In this document: in pieces, positions 9,144-16,256 of the stretch | How positions within the stretch are numbered: the stretch's first letter is position 1 | Layout: the number at the start of each line of letters is the position of its first letter | Notes under the pieces: generated by a model | Databases searched by the model: none | Told to the model about the DNA's origin: nothing | The model's input: only the letters and a program-made list of their open reading frames with translations | Assembly (NCBI RefSeq): GCF_036492835.1 | Contig: NZ_AP025314.1 | Location: forward strand, 1,116,001-1,180,000 | Origin: Fulvitalea axinellae | GTDB lineage: Bacteria > Bacteroidota > Bacteroidia > Cytophagales > Cyclobacteriaceae | Direction of reading: 5' to 3' | DNA: 64,000 nt | Made by a program: the position numbers and the translations under genes

Positions 9144-9186
9144 TAAAAAACAAAAAGCTTCTTCTTTCATCACCCCTAAAAACAAA

Positions 9187-9213
9187 AAAAGCGAAACCGT
9201 AATGGTCTCGCTT
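9187..9213 (-). terminator. Rho-independent terminator of the tRNA-Ala cluster
   Basis: On the minus strand, a 9-bp stem with one G-T pair (AGCGAGACC with GGTTTCGCT), a 5-base loop, then seven T. It lies about 10 bases past the 3' end of the last tRNA. Confidence 0.8.
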
Positions 9214-9223
9214 TGGGTGATTG

Positions 9224-9297
9224 TGGAGAATATCGGATTCGAACCGATGACCTCTTCGCTGCCAGCGAAGCGCTCTAGCCAGCTGAGCTAATCCCCC
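9224..9297 (-). tRNA. tRNA-Ala (anticodon GGC), third in the cluster
   Basis: A complete 74-nt cloverleaf. The 7-bp acceptor stem GGGGGAT carries the G3-U70 wobble that is the alanine identity element. The anticodon stem is CTTCG/CGAAG with loop CTGGCAG, giving anticodon GGC for GCC/GCU codons. The T arm contains GGTTCGAATCC and the discriminator base is A. CCA is not encoded. Confidence 0.95.
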
Positions 9298-9350
9298 TTC
9301 GTCAATCGTAATGTTTATTTGGCATATCCCGGATCGTTTTCCGGAGCTTG

Positions 9351-9424
<74 letters not shown>

Positions 9425-9476
9425 GCAATTGAAATTTCTTTTAGAGCAAAAAAGCGTATCGCTACGCTTGTTTTGG

Positions 9477-9550
9477 TGGAGAATATCGGATTCGAACCGA
9501 TGACCTCTTCGCTGCCAGCGAAGCGCTCTAGCCAGCTGAGCTAATCCCCC
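9477..9550 (-). tRNA. tRNA-Ala (anticodon GGC), first in the cluster
   Basis: A 74-nt cloverleaf with the same sequence as the gene at 9224-9297, including the CTGGCAG anticodon loop and the G3-U70 pair. The three genes are separated by 52-53 bases and are presumably cut from one minus-strand transcript. Confidence 0.95.
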
Positions 9551-9623
9551 GTCTCAATTGCTATGCAAAGGTAAGGTATGTGGCCGGATTCGCAAATTTT
9601 CCGAAACACTTTTTTCGCTAAAA

Positions 9624-9675
9624 AAGCCTCCGTACGGGTTAAGAGACTGGTTTTTAACTCGTACGGAGCCTGATT
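9624..9675. terminator. Bidirectional terminator after the rhomboid gene
   Basis: A long imperfect stem (GCCTCCGTACGGGTTAA with TTAACTCGTACGGAGCC) flanked by an A run on the left and a T run on the right. It can end minus-strand transcripts from the rhomboid gene and separate them from the tRNAs. Confidence 0.75.
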
Positions 9676-9681
9676 TTTTTA

Positions 9682-10299
9682 TTAGAAAATGGACAAAAGC
9701 TGGCTGAAGAATCGTTCGAGTGAGCCGGGAATCACGAAAATTGTGAACAGGATTCCGAACACCGCTCCCCAAAGGTGGGCGTCGTGGTTTACGTTGTCGG
9801 CGTTTCTTTTGCCGGCGTAGTAGGTGTAGGCCAAGTATACCGCTCCCCAAGCCACGGCTGGCAAGCAAAGGAAACCGTAAAGGCAAATTTCGCCGAAAGG
9901 CTGAACCAATACGAAGGTGAAAAGCACCGACGAAACTCCGCCCGAAGCGCCCAAGGCGTTGTATCTGGCGTTGTCTTTATGCTTGTAGAGTGTGGGGATA
10001 TCCGCAAAGATTATCCCGCCAAGGTACAGGCACAGGAAGAGAATAGTACCGGTGGAAGAACCGTAAGTGTGCTGTAAAATATTTTCGGCAAACCTCCCGA
10101 AGAAATAGAAGGTAAACATATTGAACAGCAGGTGCATCTGGTCTCCGTGGATAAAACCCGAGGTCAGCATGCGGTGCCATTGGTTGCGGTGCCAGATTTG
10201 GTACGGGTTCATTATCCACTTGTACATATATTCCGGCTTGTTCCAGGCCAAAAAAGAAGTGGCTACGGTAATGATTATCAATATGACGGTTATGCTCAT
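9682..10299 (-). CDS. Rhomboid family intramembrane serine protease
   Basis: A 205-residue polytopic membrane protease with six transmembrane segments, the minimal rhomboid core. The catalytic serine is S119 in GASGG and the catalytic histidine is H175 in NHDAHLWGAVFG. The TM2 signature HLLFNMFTFYFFG (about 56-68) is present. Such enzymes cleave membrane-spanning segments of other proteins; the substrate is unknown. It stands between the tRNA cluster and the isoprenyl diphosphate synthase gene, with terminators on both sides, so it is probably transcribed alone. Confidence 0.93.
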   Translation of the reverse strand: MSITVILIIITVATSFLAWNKPEYMYKWIMNPYQIWHRNQWHRMLTSGFIHGDQMHLLFNMFTFYFFGRFAENILQHTYGSSTGTILFLCLYLGGIIFADIPTLYKHKDNARYNALGASGGVSSVLFTFVLVQPFGEICLYGFLCLPAVAWGAVYLAYTYYAGKRNADNVNHDAHLWGAVFGILFTIFVIPGSLERFFSQLLSIF

Positions 10300-10313
10300 A
10301 CGAATGGAGTTGC

Positions 10314-10351
10314 TGATTTAAAAATAAAACCGGGCTTGGCTAACCCGGTTT
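10314..10351 (-). terminator. Terminator after the isoprenyl diphosphate synthase gene
   Basis: An 8-bp stem, AAACCGGG with CCCGGTTT (10327-10334 and 10344-10351), with a T-rich tract on the minus-strand 3' side. It starts just after the stop codon at 10355. Confidence 0.75.
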
Positions 10352-10354
10352 TCG

Positions 10355-11326
10355 TTATCTGTCCCTGTTGATCAGGTTTTCGGCGAAAGCCCGGAAGGTC
10401 GCGCCCTTTTCTTTAGCAACGGATATGCGGTCGAATGCTTCAAGCGATTCGGCGAAATAGTCGTTCATCAGCTTTTCGGTGGCTTCACGCACGCCCAGCC
10501 TGTCGTAGATTGCGGTTACGGCCTTGACTTTTTCCGTCTCGTCGAATTCCGTGGCCGAAACCCAACGGCGGAGTTCCTCGGCGTCTTCGCCTTGGGCAGT
10601 TTCCAGCGCTTTGATCAGCAGGTATGTTTTTTTGTTTTCCACGATATCGCCACCCACTTTTTTGCCGAATTTCGTGGCGTCGCCGTAGACGTCCAGTAGG
10701 TCGTCTTTGATCTGGAAGCCAAGGCCGGCTTTTACGCCGAATTCCTGCAGAAGCTGGATGTCTTTCTCGTCGGCGTAAGCCAAAGTGGCGCCCAATTCGG
10801 CGCAGAACCCGAGCAAAACGGCCGTCTTCTGGCGAATCATATCAATGTATTCCTCGGCGCTCACATCGTCTCTCGACTCGAAGTTCATGTCCTTCTGCTG
10901 CCCTTCACACACTTCTACGGCCATGTCGTTGAAGCTTCGGATAACTCGGGGCATCAGGTCGGGAGCCGTTTCGAGGAAAAAGTTATAGACGCGGATCATC
11001 ATCACGTCGCCGGAGAGAATGGCTACGTTTTGGTCCCACTTTTCGTGGATAGTGGCTTTGCCCCGGCGTAGCGGAGCGTTGTCCATGATATCGTCATGAA
11101 CCAGTGTGAAATTATGGAAAACCTCAACGCCCAATGCCGGACGGAGAGCGGTTTTGTAATCGTCTTTGAAAAGGGAGTAAGCGAGCAAGGCAGTCAAAGG
11201 ACGCAGGCGTTTGCCTCCCAGTTTCATTATATAGCGGATAGGTTCGTAGAGCTCAACGGGGTTTTCGCCGAATCGCGTGGCTTCGATGGCTTCGTTGATT
11301 TCCTCGATGCATTTTTTTGTGTCCAT
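10355..11326 (-). CDS. Polyprenyl synthetase family protein (trans-isoprenyl diphosphate synthase)
   Basis: 323 residues. It condenses isopentenyl diphosphate with an allylic diphosphate to make a linear prenyl diphosphate. GGKRLRP (37-43), the first Asp-rich motif HDDIMD (77-82) and the second motif FQIKDDLLDVYGD (about 204-216) are intact, so it should be active. The first motif has the short DDxxD form. Chain length (FPP, GGPP or longer) is not safely readable from sequence. Its product would feed quinones, carotenoids or undecaprenyl carriers. A run of minus-strand genes follows upstream (SRPBCC protein, CDF transporter), each with its own gap. Confidence 0.92.
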   Translation of the reverse strand: MDTKKCIEEINEAIEATRFGENPVELYEPIRYIMKLGGKRLRPLTALLAYSLFKDDYKTALRPALGVEVFHNFTLVHDDIMDNAPLRRGKATIHEKWDQNVAILSGDVMMIRVYNFFLETAPDLMPRVIRSFNDMAVEVCEGQQKDMNFESRDDVSAEEYIDMIRQKTAVLLGFCAELGATLAYADEKDIQLLQEFGVKAGLGFQIKDDLLDVYGDATKFGKKVGGDIVENKKTYLLIKALETAQGEDAEELRRWVSATEFDETEKVKAVTAIYDRLGVREATEKLMNDYFAESLEAFDRISVAKEKGATFRAFAENLINRDR

Positions 11327-11390
11327 GGCGTGAAGATAGAAAAAAAACGGCGACGGACACAGACCTTAAAGGTAAGTGGATGGCAAAGCT

Positions 11391-11888
11391 TTATGAAGGG
11401 TCTTTGAACGGCCCGAAAATCTCTTCGAGTTTCTGAAACCGGTATTCAAAAATCAGCCTTAGGCGCTTTCTGGCCACTAGAGGCTCAAGCCAGTTGCCCA
11501 ATATACCCAAGGGCAGTTTGTAAGAGACGTGATCAAACATGGCCGTACCTCCGGGAATTTCCTTTACCCAATGCTCGTGATGCCACATGGCGTATGGACC
11601 GTGGCGTTGTTCGTCGATAAAATAACGTTCGGGATCCACTTGCGTGATTTCCGTAACCCAATTGCTCCTGAATCCCGGCACGGGCTTTACCGTGTAGGTG
11701 ATGATTTGGCCCGGAAAGATCTCGTCACCTTCCGTTTCTGAAGTGATTCTGAAATCCATTTCGGGCGGAACGATCTTGTTCAGGTTTCTGGGATCGGACA
11801 AAAATTGCCAAGCTTCCTCTTTGCTGATCGGTAGTTTTTGGAAAGCCTTGATGCTGTGAATGCCGGAGTGGTCGCTGAATTTTAGCAT
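11391..11888 (-). CDS. SRPBCC family protein
   Basis: A 165-residue cytoplasmic protein of the START/Bet v 1-like fold. Visible landmarks are the N-terminal QKLPISKEEAWQFLSDPRNL helix-grip start, WVTEITQVDP in the central sheet, and the final long helix after PLGILGNWLEPLVARKRL. Proteins of this kind are often annotated as cell-division inhibitor-like or cyclase-like, but a reaction is not known. It lies 64 bp upstream of the isoprenyl diphosphate synthase gene on the same strand. Confidence 0.8.
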   Translation of the reverse strand: MLKFSDHSGIHSIKAFQKLPISKEEAWQFLSDPRNLNKIVPPEMDFRITSETEGDEIFPGQIITYTVKPVPGFRSNWVTEITQVDPERYFIDEQRHGPYAMWHHEHWVKEIPGGTAMFDHVSYKLPLGILGNWLEPLVARKRLRLIFEYRFQKLEEIFGPFKDPS

Positions 11889-11974
11889 GGTTCGGTCAAT
11901 TGGCGGAATTCAATAACCTGGATATAAAGAGAGTGGTTTGATATTGCCAACGTAAAAACACCTTTCCGGTTTTG

Positions 11975-12886
11975 TCAAGCCGGTAAGCTGATGTCGTTTA
12001 GGCGGAAGACTACAGCTTTGGATTCGCCTTTCACTCCGTATTCTTGTTGGAAAGTACAGTGAGTGATGCCGAAATTATTCGCCAATAACTTTTTGATTCC
12101 GGCCAAAACACGGCCTGATTCGCTAAGACTCAAATCCGAACGGTATTCCACGTGCGCTTCCAGATGAACTTCGGAATCACTGAGTTTCCACACATGGATA
12201 TGGTGGACGTTATCCACTTCCGGAATGTCGTCGATACTGTTTTTGATTGATTCGATGTCTACGCCGGCGGGCGTGAAATGCATCAGAACCGAAGTGCTTT
12301 CTTTCAGTAGCTTCAGGCTTACTTTACCCAAATAAATAGAAATCAAAGCCGTAAGGAGTCCGTCGATCCAAAAAGCGCCGGTATGTTTCATCAAAACGCC
12401 ATCGACCAAAACCGCAACGGAAGTCAGCATATCAGAAAAGAGGTGGACGTAAGCGGCTTTGGTATTAAGGCTGGTACGCGATGGCGCGCGGAGCAACCAA
12501 GCCGACAAGGCGTTGACGATTAGGCTGGCAATGGCCAAGCCGATAACCGAGTTTGTATTGGAAATCAGGACGGGACGAATGATGCTTGAGATTCCTTGGA
12601 AAAGCAGAAATGCGGCCATCACGAGCAGGCCCAACCCGTTTGCGAATGCGGCCAAAGTCTCGGCTCGTCTGTAACCGAAAGTGCGGTGTTTGGAGGTTTC
12701 GCGCCCGCTAAGCCCTAAAGCCCACCAGCAGGCCAAAAGCGCCACCACGTCGCTGAAATTGTGCGCGGCGTCGGAGAGCAAAGCGCCTGACGACGACATG
12801 AATCCTCCGACGACTTGGGCTAAGGATATCGCAACGTTCAGGACGATTACCCACAGAATGGTGCTTTGAATTTTGCTTACGGGCAT
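11975..12886 (-). CDS. Cation diffusion facilitator (CDF) family metal transporter
   Basis: A 303-residue inner-membrane divalent-cation/proton antiporter with six transmembrane segments and a C-terminal cytoplasmic domain. The transport-site motifs are H42-N-F-S-D46 in TM2 and H148-L-F-S-D152 in TM5. Histidine at the first position of both is the pattern of zinc-selective CzcD/ZitB-like members. The cytoplasmic domain carries HHIHVWKLSDSEVHLEAHV (about 228-247). It likely exports Zn2+ and perhaps Cd2+ or Co2+. No metal-responsive regulator adjoins it. Confidence 0.92.
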   Translation of the reverse strand: MPVSKIQSTILWVIVLNVAISLAQVVGGFMSSSGALLSDAAHNFSDVVALLACWWALGLSGRETSKHRTFGYRRAETLAAFANGLGLLVMAAFLLFQGISSIIRPVLISNTNSVIGLAIASLIVNALSAWLLRAPSRTSLNTKAAYVHLFSDMLTSVAVLVDGVLMKHTGAFWIDGLLTALISIYLGKVSLKLLKESTSVLMHFTPAGVDIESIKNSIDDIPEVDNVHHIHVWKLSDSEVHLEAHVEYRSDLSLSESGRVLAGIKKLLANNFGITHCTFQQEYGVKGESKAVVFRLNDISLPA

Positions 12887-13058
12887 GGGTTAGATGCTTG
12901 ATTTCTACGAATATAACTTGTGGATTTTAATGCGCCAACGCTTCAAAATACCCTAAAAGCATCTGTTAGGTGGAGTTGTCCGCATCGTTCCGGAATTAGT
13001 TGCCGGGATTTCGAGGCTAGTCTAAAAAAAATGTTAAAACGGATGTGTCTTTATCCTA

Positions 13059-13088
13059 TTGTGGAGTGAAATGGGATCTTTAGGTTTG
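13059..13088 (+). promoter_or_regulatory. Candidate Bacteroidota housekeeping promoter
   Basis: TTG at 13059-13061, then 19 bases, then TAGGTTTG at 13081-13088. This matches the Bacteroidota -33/-7 consensus (TTG, N17-23, TAnnTTTG). It would drive the methyltransferase gene with a leader of about 85-90 bases. The rest of the gap 12887-13181 holds nothing recognisable. Confidence 0.5.
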
Positions 13089-13181
13089 TGGTTATCCTTT
13101 AATAGTTAAAAAAATAATCCATATATAAATTTTATGAGAATTATTTCCGACTTTGGTAAATGCAAATGATAATGAATTGGT

Positions 13182-13973
13182 ATGGAAAAGTATATAGAAG
13201 AAAACAAGTCGCTTTGGAACGCCAGAACCGAAGTGCATGTTAACTCTGAATTTTACGATATTCCCTCGTTTATGGGAGGGGCTTGCTCGCTCAAGCCTAT
13301 CGAACTGGATCTTTTGGGAGACCTGAAAGGCAAGAAGGTTTTACACCTCCAATGTCATTTCGGTCAGGACACTCTTTCGATGGCCCGTAGGGGCGCCAAA
13401 GTCACGGGAGTGGACCTTTCCGATGTTGCGATAGCCAAAGCTCGTGCTCTCGCTTCGGAGCTGGATCTGGACGCAAAGTTTGTTTGTTGCGATGTTTTTG
13501 ACTTGGAAAACCACCTTCAAGGTGATTTCGATATCGTATTTACAAGCTACGGGACTATCGGGTGGCTTCCGGAATTGAAAACTTGGGGCAATCTGATCGC
13601 CAAATACCTGAAGCCTGGCGGAAGGTTTGTAATGGCCGAATTCCACCCGGTAGTCTGGATGTTCGACGATTATTTCAAAGAAGTAACTTACCCGTATTTC
13701 AATGTCGCTCCAATCGTGGAGACCTCAACGGAAACCTACACGGACGGCGACGAGGGAATGGGCGAAACGACTTTTCATGTCTGGAATCACGCTTTGTCGG
13801 ATGTGATGGGAGCGTTGTTGTCGAAGGGTTTGTCGATAAACGAATTCTTGGAATTTGACTATTCGCCTTACGACTGCTTCAAGAATACTGTAAAAACCGA
13901 AAATGGGTATCAGATAAAAGGCTTCGAAGGAAAGTTGCCGATGGTTTATGCTTTGGTGGCTGAGAAAAGTTAA
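13182..13973 (+). CDS. Class I SAM-dependent methyltransferase
   Basis: 263 residues. The Rossmann core begins near residue 50, with motif I in VLHLQCHFGQDTLSMARRGA, the acidic end of beta-2 in VTGVDLS, and a motif near FDIVFTSYGTIGW. GGRFVMAEFHP forms the post-core strand. The N-terminal ENKSLWNARTEVH block is typical of a small-molecule methyltransferase group common in Bacteroidota whose acceptors are unknown. The gene stands alone between the CDF transporter (opposite strand) and the Gfo/Idh/MocA gene, and ends at a hairpin terminator. Confidence 0.85.
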   Translation: MEKYIEENKSLWNARTEVHVNSEFYDIPSFMGGACSLKPIELDLLGDLKGKKVLHLQCHFGQDTLSMARRGAKVTGVDLSDVAIAKARALASELDLDAKFVCCDVFDLENHLQGDFDIVFTSYGTIGWLPELKTWGNLIAKYLKPGGRFVMAEFHPVVWMFDDYFKEVTYPYFNVAPIVETSTETYTDGDEGMGETTFHVWNHALSDVMGALLSKGLSINEFLEFDYSPYDCFKNTVKTENGYQIKGFEGKLPMVYALVAEKS

Positions 13974-14014
13974 TGAATAGGTTGCCGATAAGGTGCTTAT
14001 TAATGCGAAAAACG

Positions 14015-14050
14015 AAAGCCCGGTAGCAAACGCTTACGGGCTTTTGTTTT
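14015..14050 (+). terminator. Terminator after the methyltransferase gene
   Basis: An 8-bp stem AAAGCCCG/CGGGCTTT (14015-14022 and 14037-14044) followed by a T-rich stretch, between convergent genes. Confidence 0.7.
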
Positions 14051-14090
14051 CAAAAAGAGGTTTTCGTATGGTCTAAAAAATTATTTGATA

Positions 14091-15659
14091 TCAGGAGATT
14101 TCGTCTCCGTTCTCCGTCACTACTTTTTCGTTCTTCTTGTCCCAGTATACCGTACGCTTTTCTTTGTAGGCAATCGTAGCCATATGCGTAGCGATGCCTT
14201 CTTCGAACGCCCGGTCGATATTGCAACTTGGTTGTGTCTTGGTTCGGACGGCGTCGAGCCATTCTTCCAAGTGTAGGAACGAAGTCGAGAAGCTACGGCC
14301 CTTGCGGGTGGTGTTCAGTAAACCGCGTTCGGCAAAGTATCGTTCTGTAGCCGATGTAGTGCCGTCGATGCCTTTTGACGGGTCGAAGATATAGGCGGGC
14401 TCGTTAGATTTTACGGTGCCTTTTTTCAGCTTCTCCTTATAGATTTTCGAATTCCTGTCTACAAAGAATTCCAAACTTCTGCCAAGGTTGACCGTGGCGT
14501 CTGTGCCCATAAACACCTTCCCGCGGTTATGGCTGTTGGCCTGCGATGCACTGTAAAGCATCGTTAAGTCATCGTCGCCGAACTCCAAGGCTATTTGAAG
14601 AACGTCCGGTACGGTACGCCCGTCTTTGAAATGGTAGATTCCACCCGAAGCCGTGGCCGAAGTAGGAATGCCTACTCCCAAAACTTGGTTTACAACGTCA
14701 TATTCGTGGGTGAAAAGGTCGCCGATCAGGCCGGTGCTGTAGTCCCACCAGCAACGCCAGCGGAAAAAGCGCTCTTTGCTGAAGGCGTGTGCCGGAGCCG
14801 GCCCTATAAACTGTTTCCAGTCGATTGTGCTCTCGTTCGCTTTCGGGTGGATTTTGTAAACCCACGCTCCGTTCGGCGAATTCCGGTTGGTGGTGGTCTC
14901 CACAAGGTTGACCTTGCCCAAAGCTCCCTTGCCGACCAGTTCCTTACAACGACGATAGCTGTCGATCTGGCGGTTTTGGTGCCCTAGCTGGAACACGATG
15001 CCGCTTTCTTTAACCGTTTTTCTTACTTCGTAAGTTTCGTCCAAGCGCCAAGTTACCGGCTTCTCCACGTATACGTGCTTGCCGCGTTTGGTGGCTTCGA
15101 TAGCCATGGTGCCATGCCAGTGGTCCGGCGTGGCGATTACCACGGCGTCCACTTTCGGGTCGTCCAACAGGTTGGTGTAAGTACGGTGGCGCCTCGGCTT
15201 GTCGGCCATTTTTCCGCCAGTTCCTTCTCTGTATAGGTTTGCGCCCGCCTCGATGGCAGCTTTTGCCCTAACGTCAAAAATATCGCAGACGGCCGTGATG
15301 CGGATGCCCAAATCCGGCTGGTCCAGAAAGTTCTGGTACGCTTTGTCGTCCGGATTTTTCTCTTTGCGTTTCTTTAATCCGTCAATATGCTTTGGCGAAA
15401 CAAAACCTAAGGCCGCCATAAGTTGTGAGCCCCTTGTGCCCGCGCCGATAATCCCGACGTTTATAGTCTCGCTACGGTCGACGTGGGTTTTGTTGTCTTC
15501 CGAAAACTGGAAAGCGATGCCTCCCTTTTTTTTGTTTTTCCTTCTTCTGAAAAAATAGTCTAGCTCCCACGCGGCCAAACCGATAACCGGAGCGGCCACC
15601 ATACCCTTCAGTATGTTCCGTCTTTTGATCTTCTTTTTGCTGTCTTGATCCTTGTCCAT
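14091..15659 (-). CDS. Gfo/Idh/MocA family oxidoreductase with Tat-type leader
   Basis: 522 residues. The leader contains KIKRRNILKG followed by a hydrophobic stretch (about 15-35), resembling a twin-arginine signal or anchor. The NAD(P)-binding fold follows with VGIIGAGTRGSQ (about 68-79), AVCDIFD, and VIATPDHWHGTM. The catalytic Lys region is HVYVEKPVTW. Tat-exported members of this family in Bacteroidota are usually linked to periplasmic sugar oxidation or glycosidase-like chemistry on glycans; the sugar cannot be inferred here. It is followed by no partner gene on the same strand. Confidence 0.87.
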   Translation of the reverse strand: MDKDQDSKKKIKRRNILKGMVAAPVIGLAAWELDYFFRRRKNKKKGGIAFQFSEDNKTHVDRSETINVGIIGAGTRGSQLMAALGFVSPKHIDGLKKRKEKNPDDKAYQNFLDQPDLGIRITAVCDIFDVRAKAAIEAGANLYREGTGGKMADKPRRHRTYTNLLDDPKVDAVVIATPDHWHGTMAIEATKRGKHVYVEKPVTWRLDETYEVRKTVKESGIVFQLGHQNRQIDSYRRCKELVGKGALGKVNLVETTTNRNSPNGAWVYKIHPKANESTIDWKQFIGPAPAHAFSKERFFRWRCWWDYSTGLIGDLFTHEYDVVNQVLGVGIPTSATASGGIYHFKDGRTVPDVLQIALEFGDDDLTMLYSASQANSHNRGKVFMGTDATVNLGRSLEFFVDRNSKIYKEKLKKGTVKSNEPAYIFDPSKGIDGTTSATERYFAERGLLNTTRKGRSFSTSFLHLEEWLDAVRTKTQPSCNIDRAFEEGIATHMATIAYKEKRTVYWDKKNEKVVTENGDEIS

Positions 15660-16256
15660 TGCTCCAATATGTGTGTATCACGGCCGCGGGGTCGCGGCGC
15701 TCCTTCTCCGGACGAAAAAGCGGTCCGGAACATCTCTCGAAAATCCAAGTTTGTGTCTTTTCCACAGCTGGCCGAAGGCCAAAGCCCTTTGCGGAAAGAA
15801 ATGAAAGCCCGGCTCGCCGCGTTTCGGCGTGCCGAGGCTTTTCTATCGCGTCATATAAGGATTTCTGCGGTTGGGGGGAAGTTGGCGACTGGAAAAGGGA
15901 AGTATAATCTTTCTAAGAAAAATAAATGTTTTTTCAAACCAACTTCAGGGCCTTTTCCATTGTTTCCCCGTTATGCCCAAGCTTTGGACGATGATTTCGG
16001 TCGGTTATCCTAAACTTGGACTGCCTCTCAGCCAACGGTGGCAAGGAACATACTTGTGGGGTAAAAATAGGGGTAACGCTAGGGGTAACAGTCATTTTTT
16101 TTCCTGAAAAACACCTTTCACCTAATCTGTTTTTTAGCTAAATTTAAACATATTGGTAATCTTGTAAAGAAAAACAGGCCTCATAAGGAGGTGAACCGCT
16201 GAGGGTTCTGTTTTGAATTTTTTCAAGAGGCGGAAAGAATCGAAAATTGAGAAGAG
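15660..16256. other. Intergenic region upstream of the membrane regulator
   Basis: A 597-bp gap between divergently transcribed genes (Gfo/Idh/MocA and the membrane regulator). The only clear structure is three GGGGTAA repeats at exact 12-bp spacing (16058-16088). A purine-rich AAGGAGGTG near 16186 is not placed to serve the GTG start at 16257. No supported gene is seen. Confidence 0.6.
16058..16088 (+). promoter_or_regulatory. Three direct GGGGTAA repeats at 12-bp spacing, candidate operator
   Basis: GGGGTAA occurs at 16058-16064, 16070-16076 and 16082-16088, so the sites fall on nearly the same helix face. SARP-type activators of Streptomyces bind direct heptamer repeats spaced by about one helical turn. 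The gene 170 bp downstream encodes a SARP-like DNA-binding domain, so autoregulation is a reasonable inference. Confidence 0.5.
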
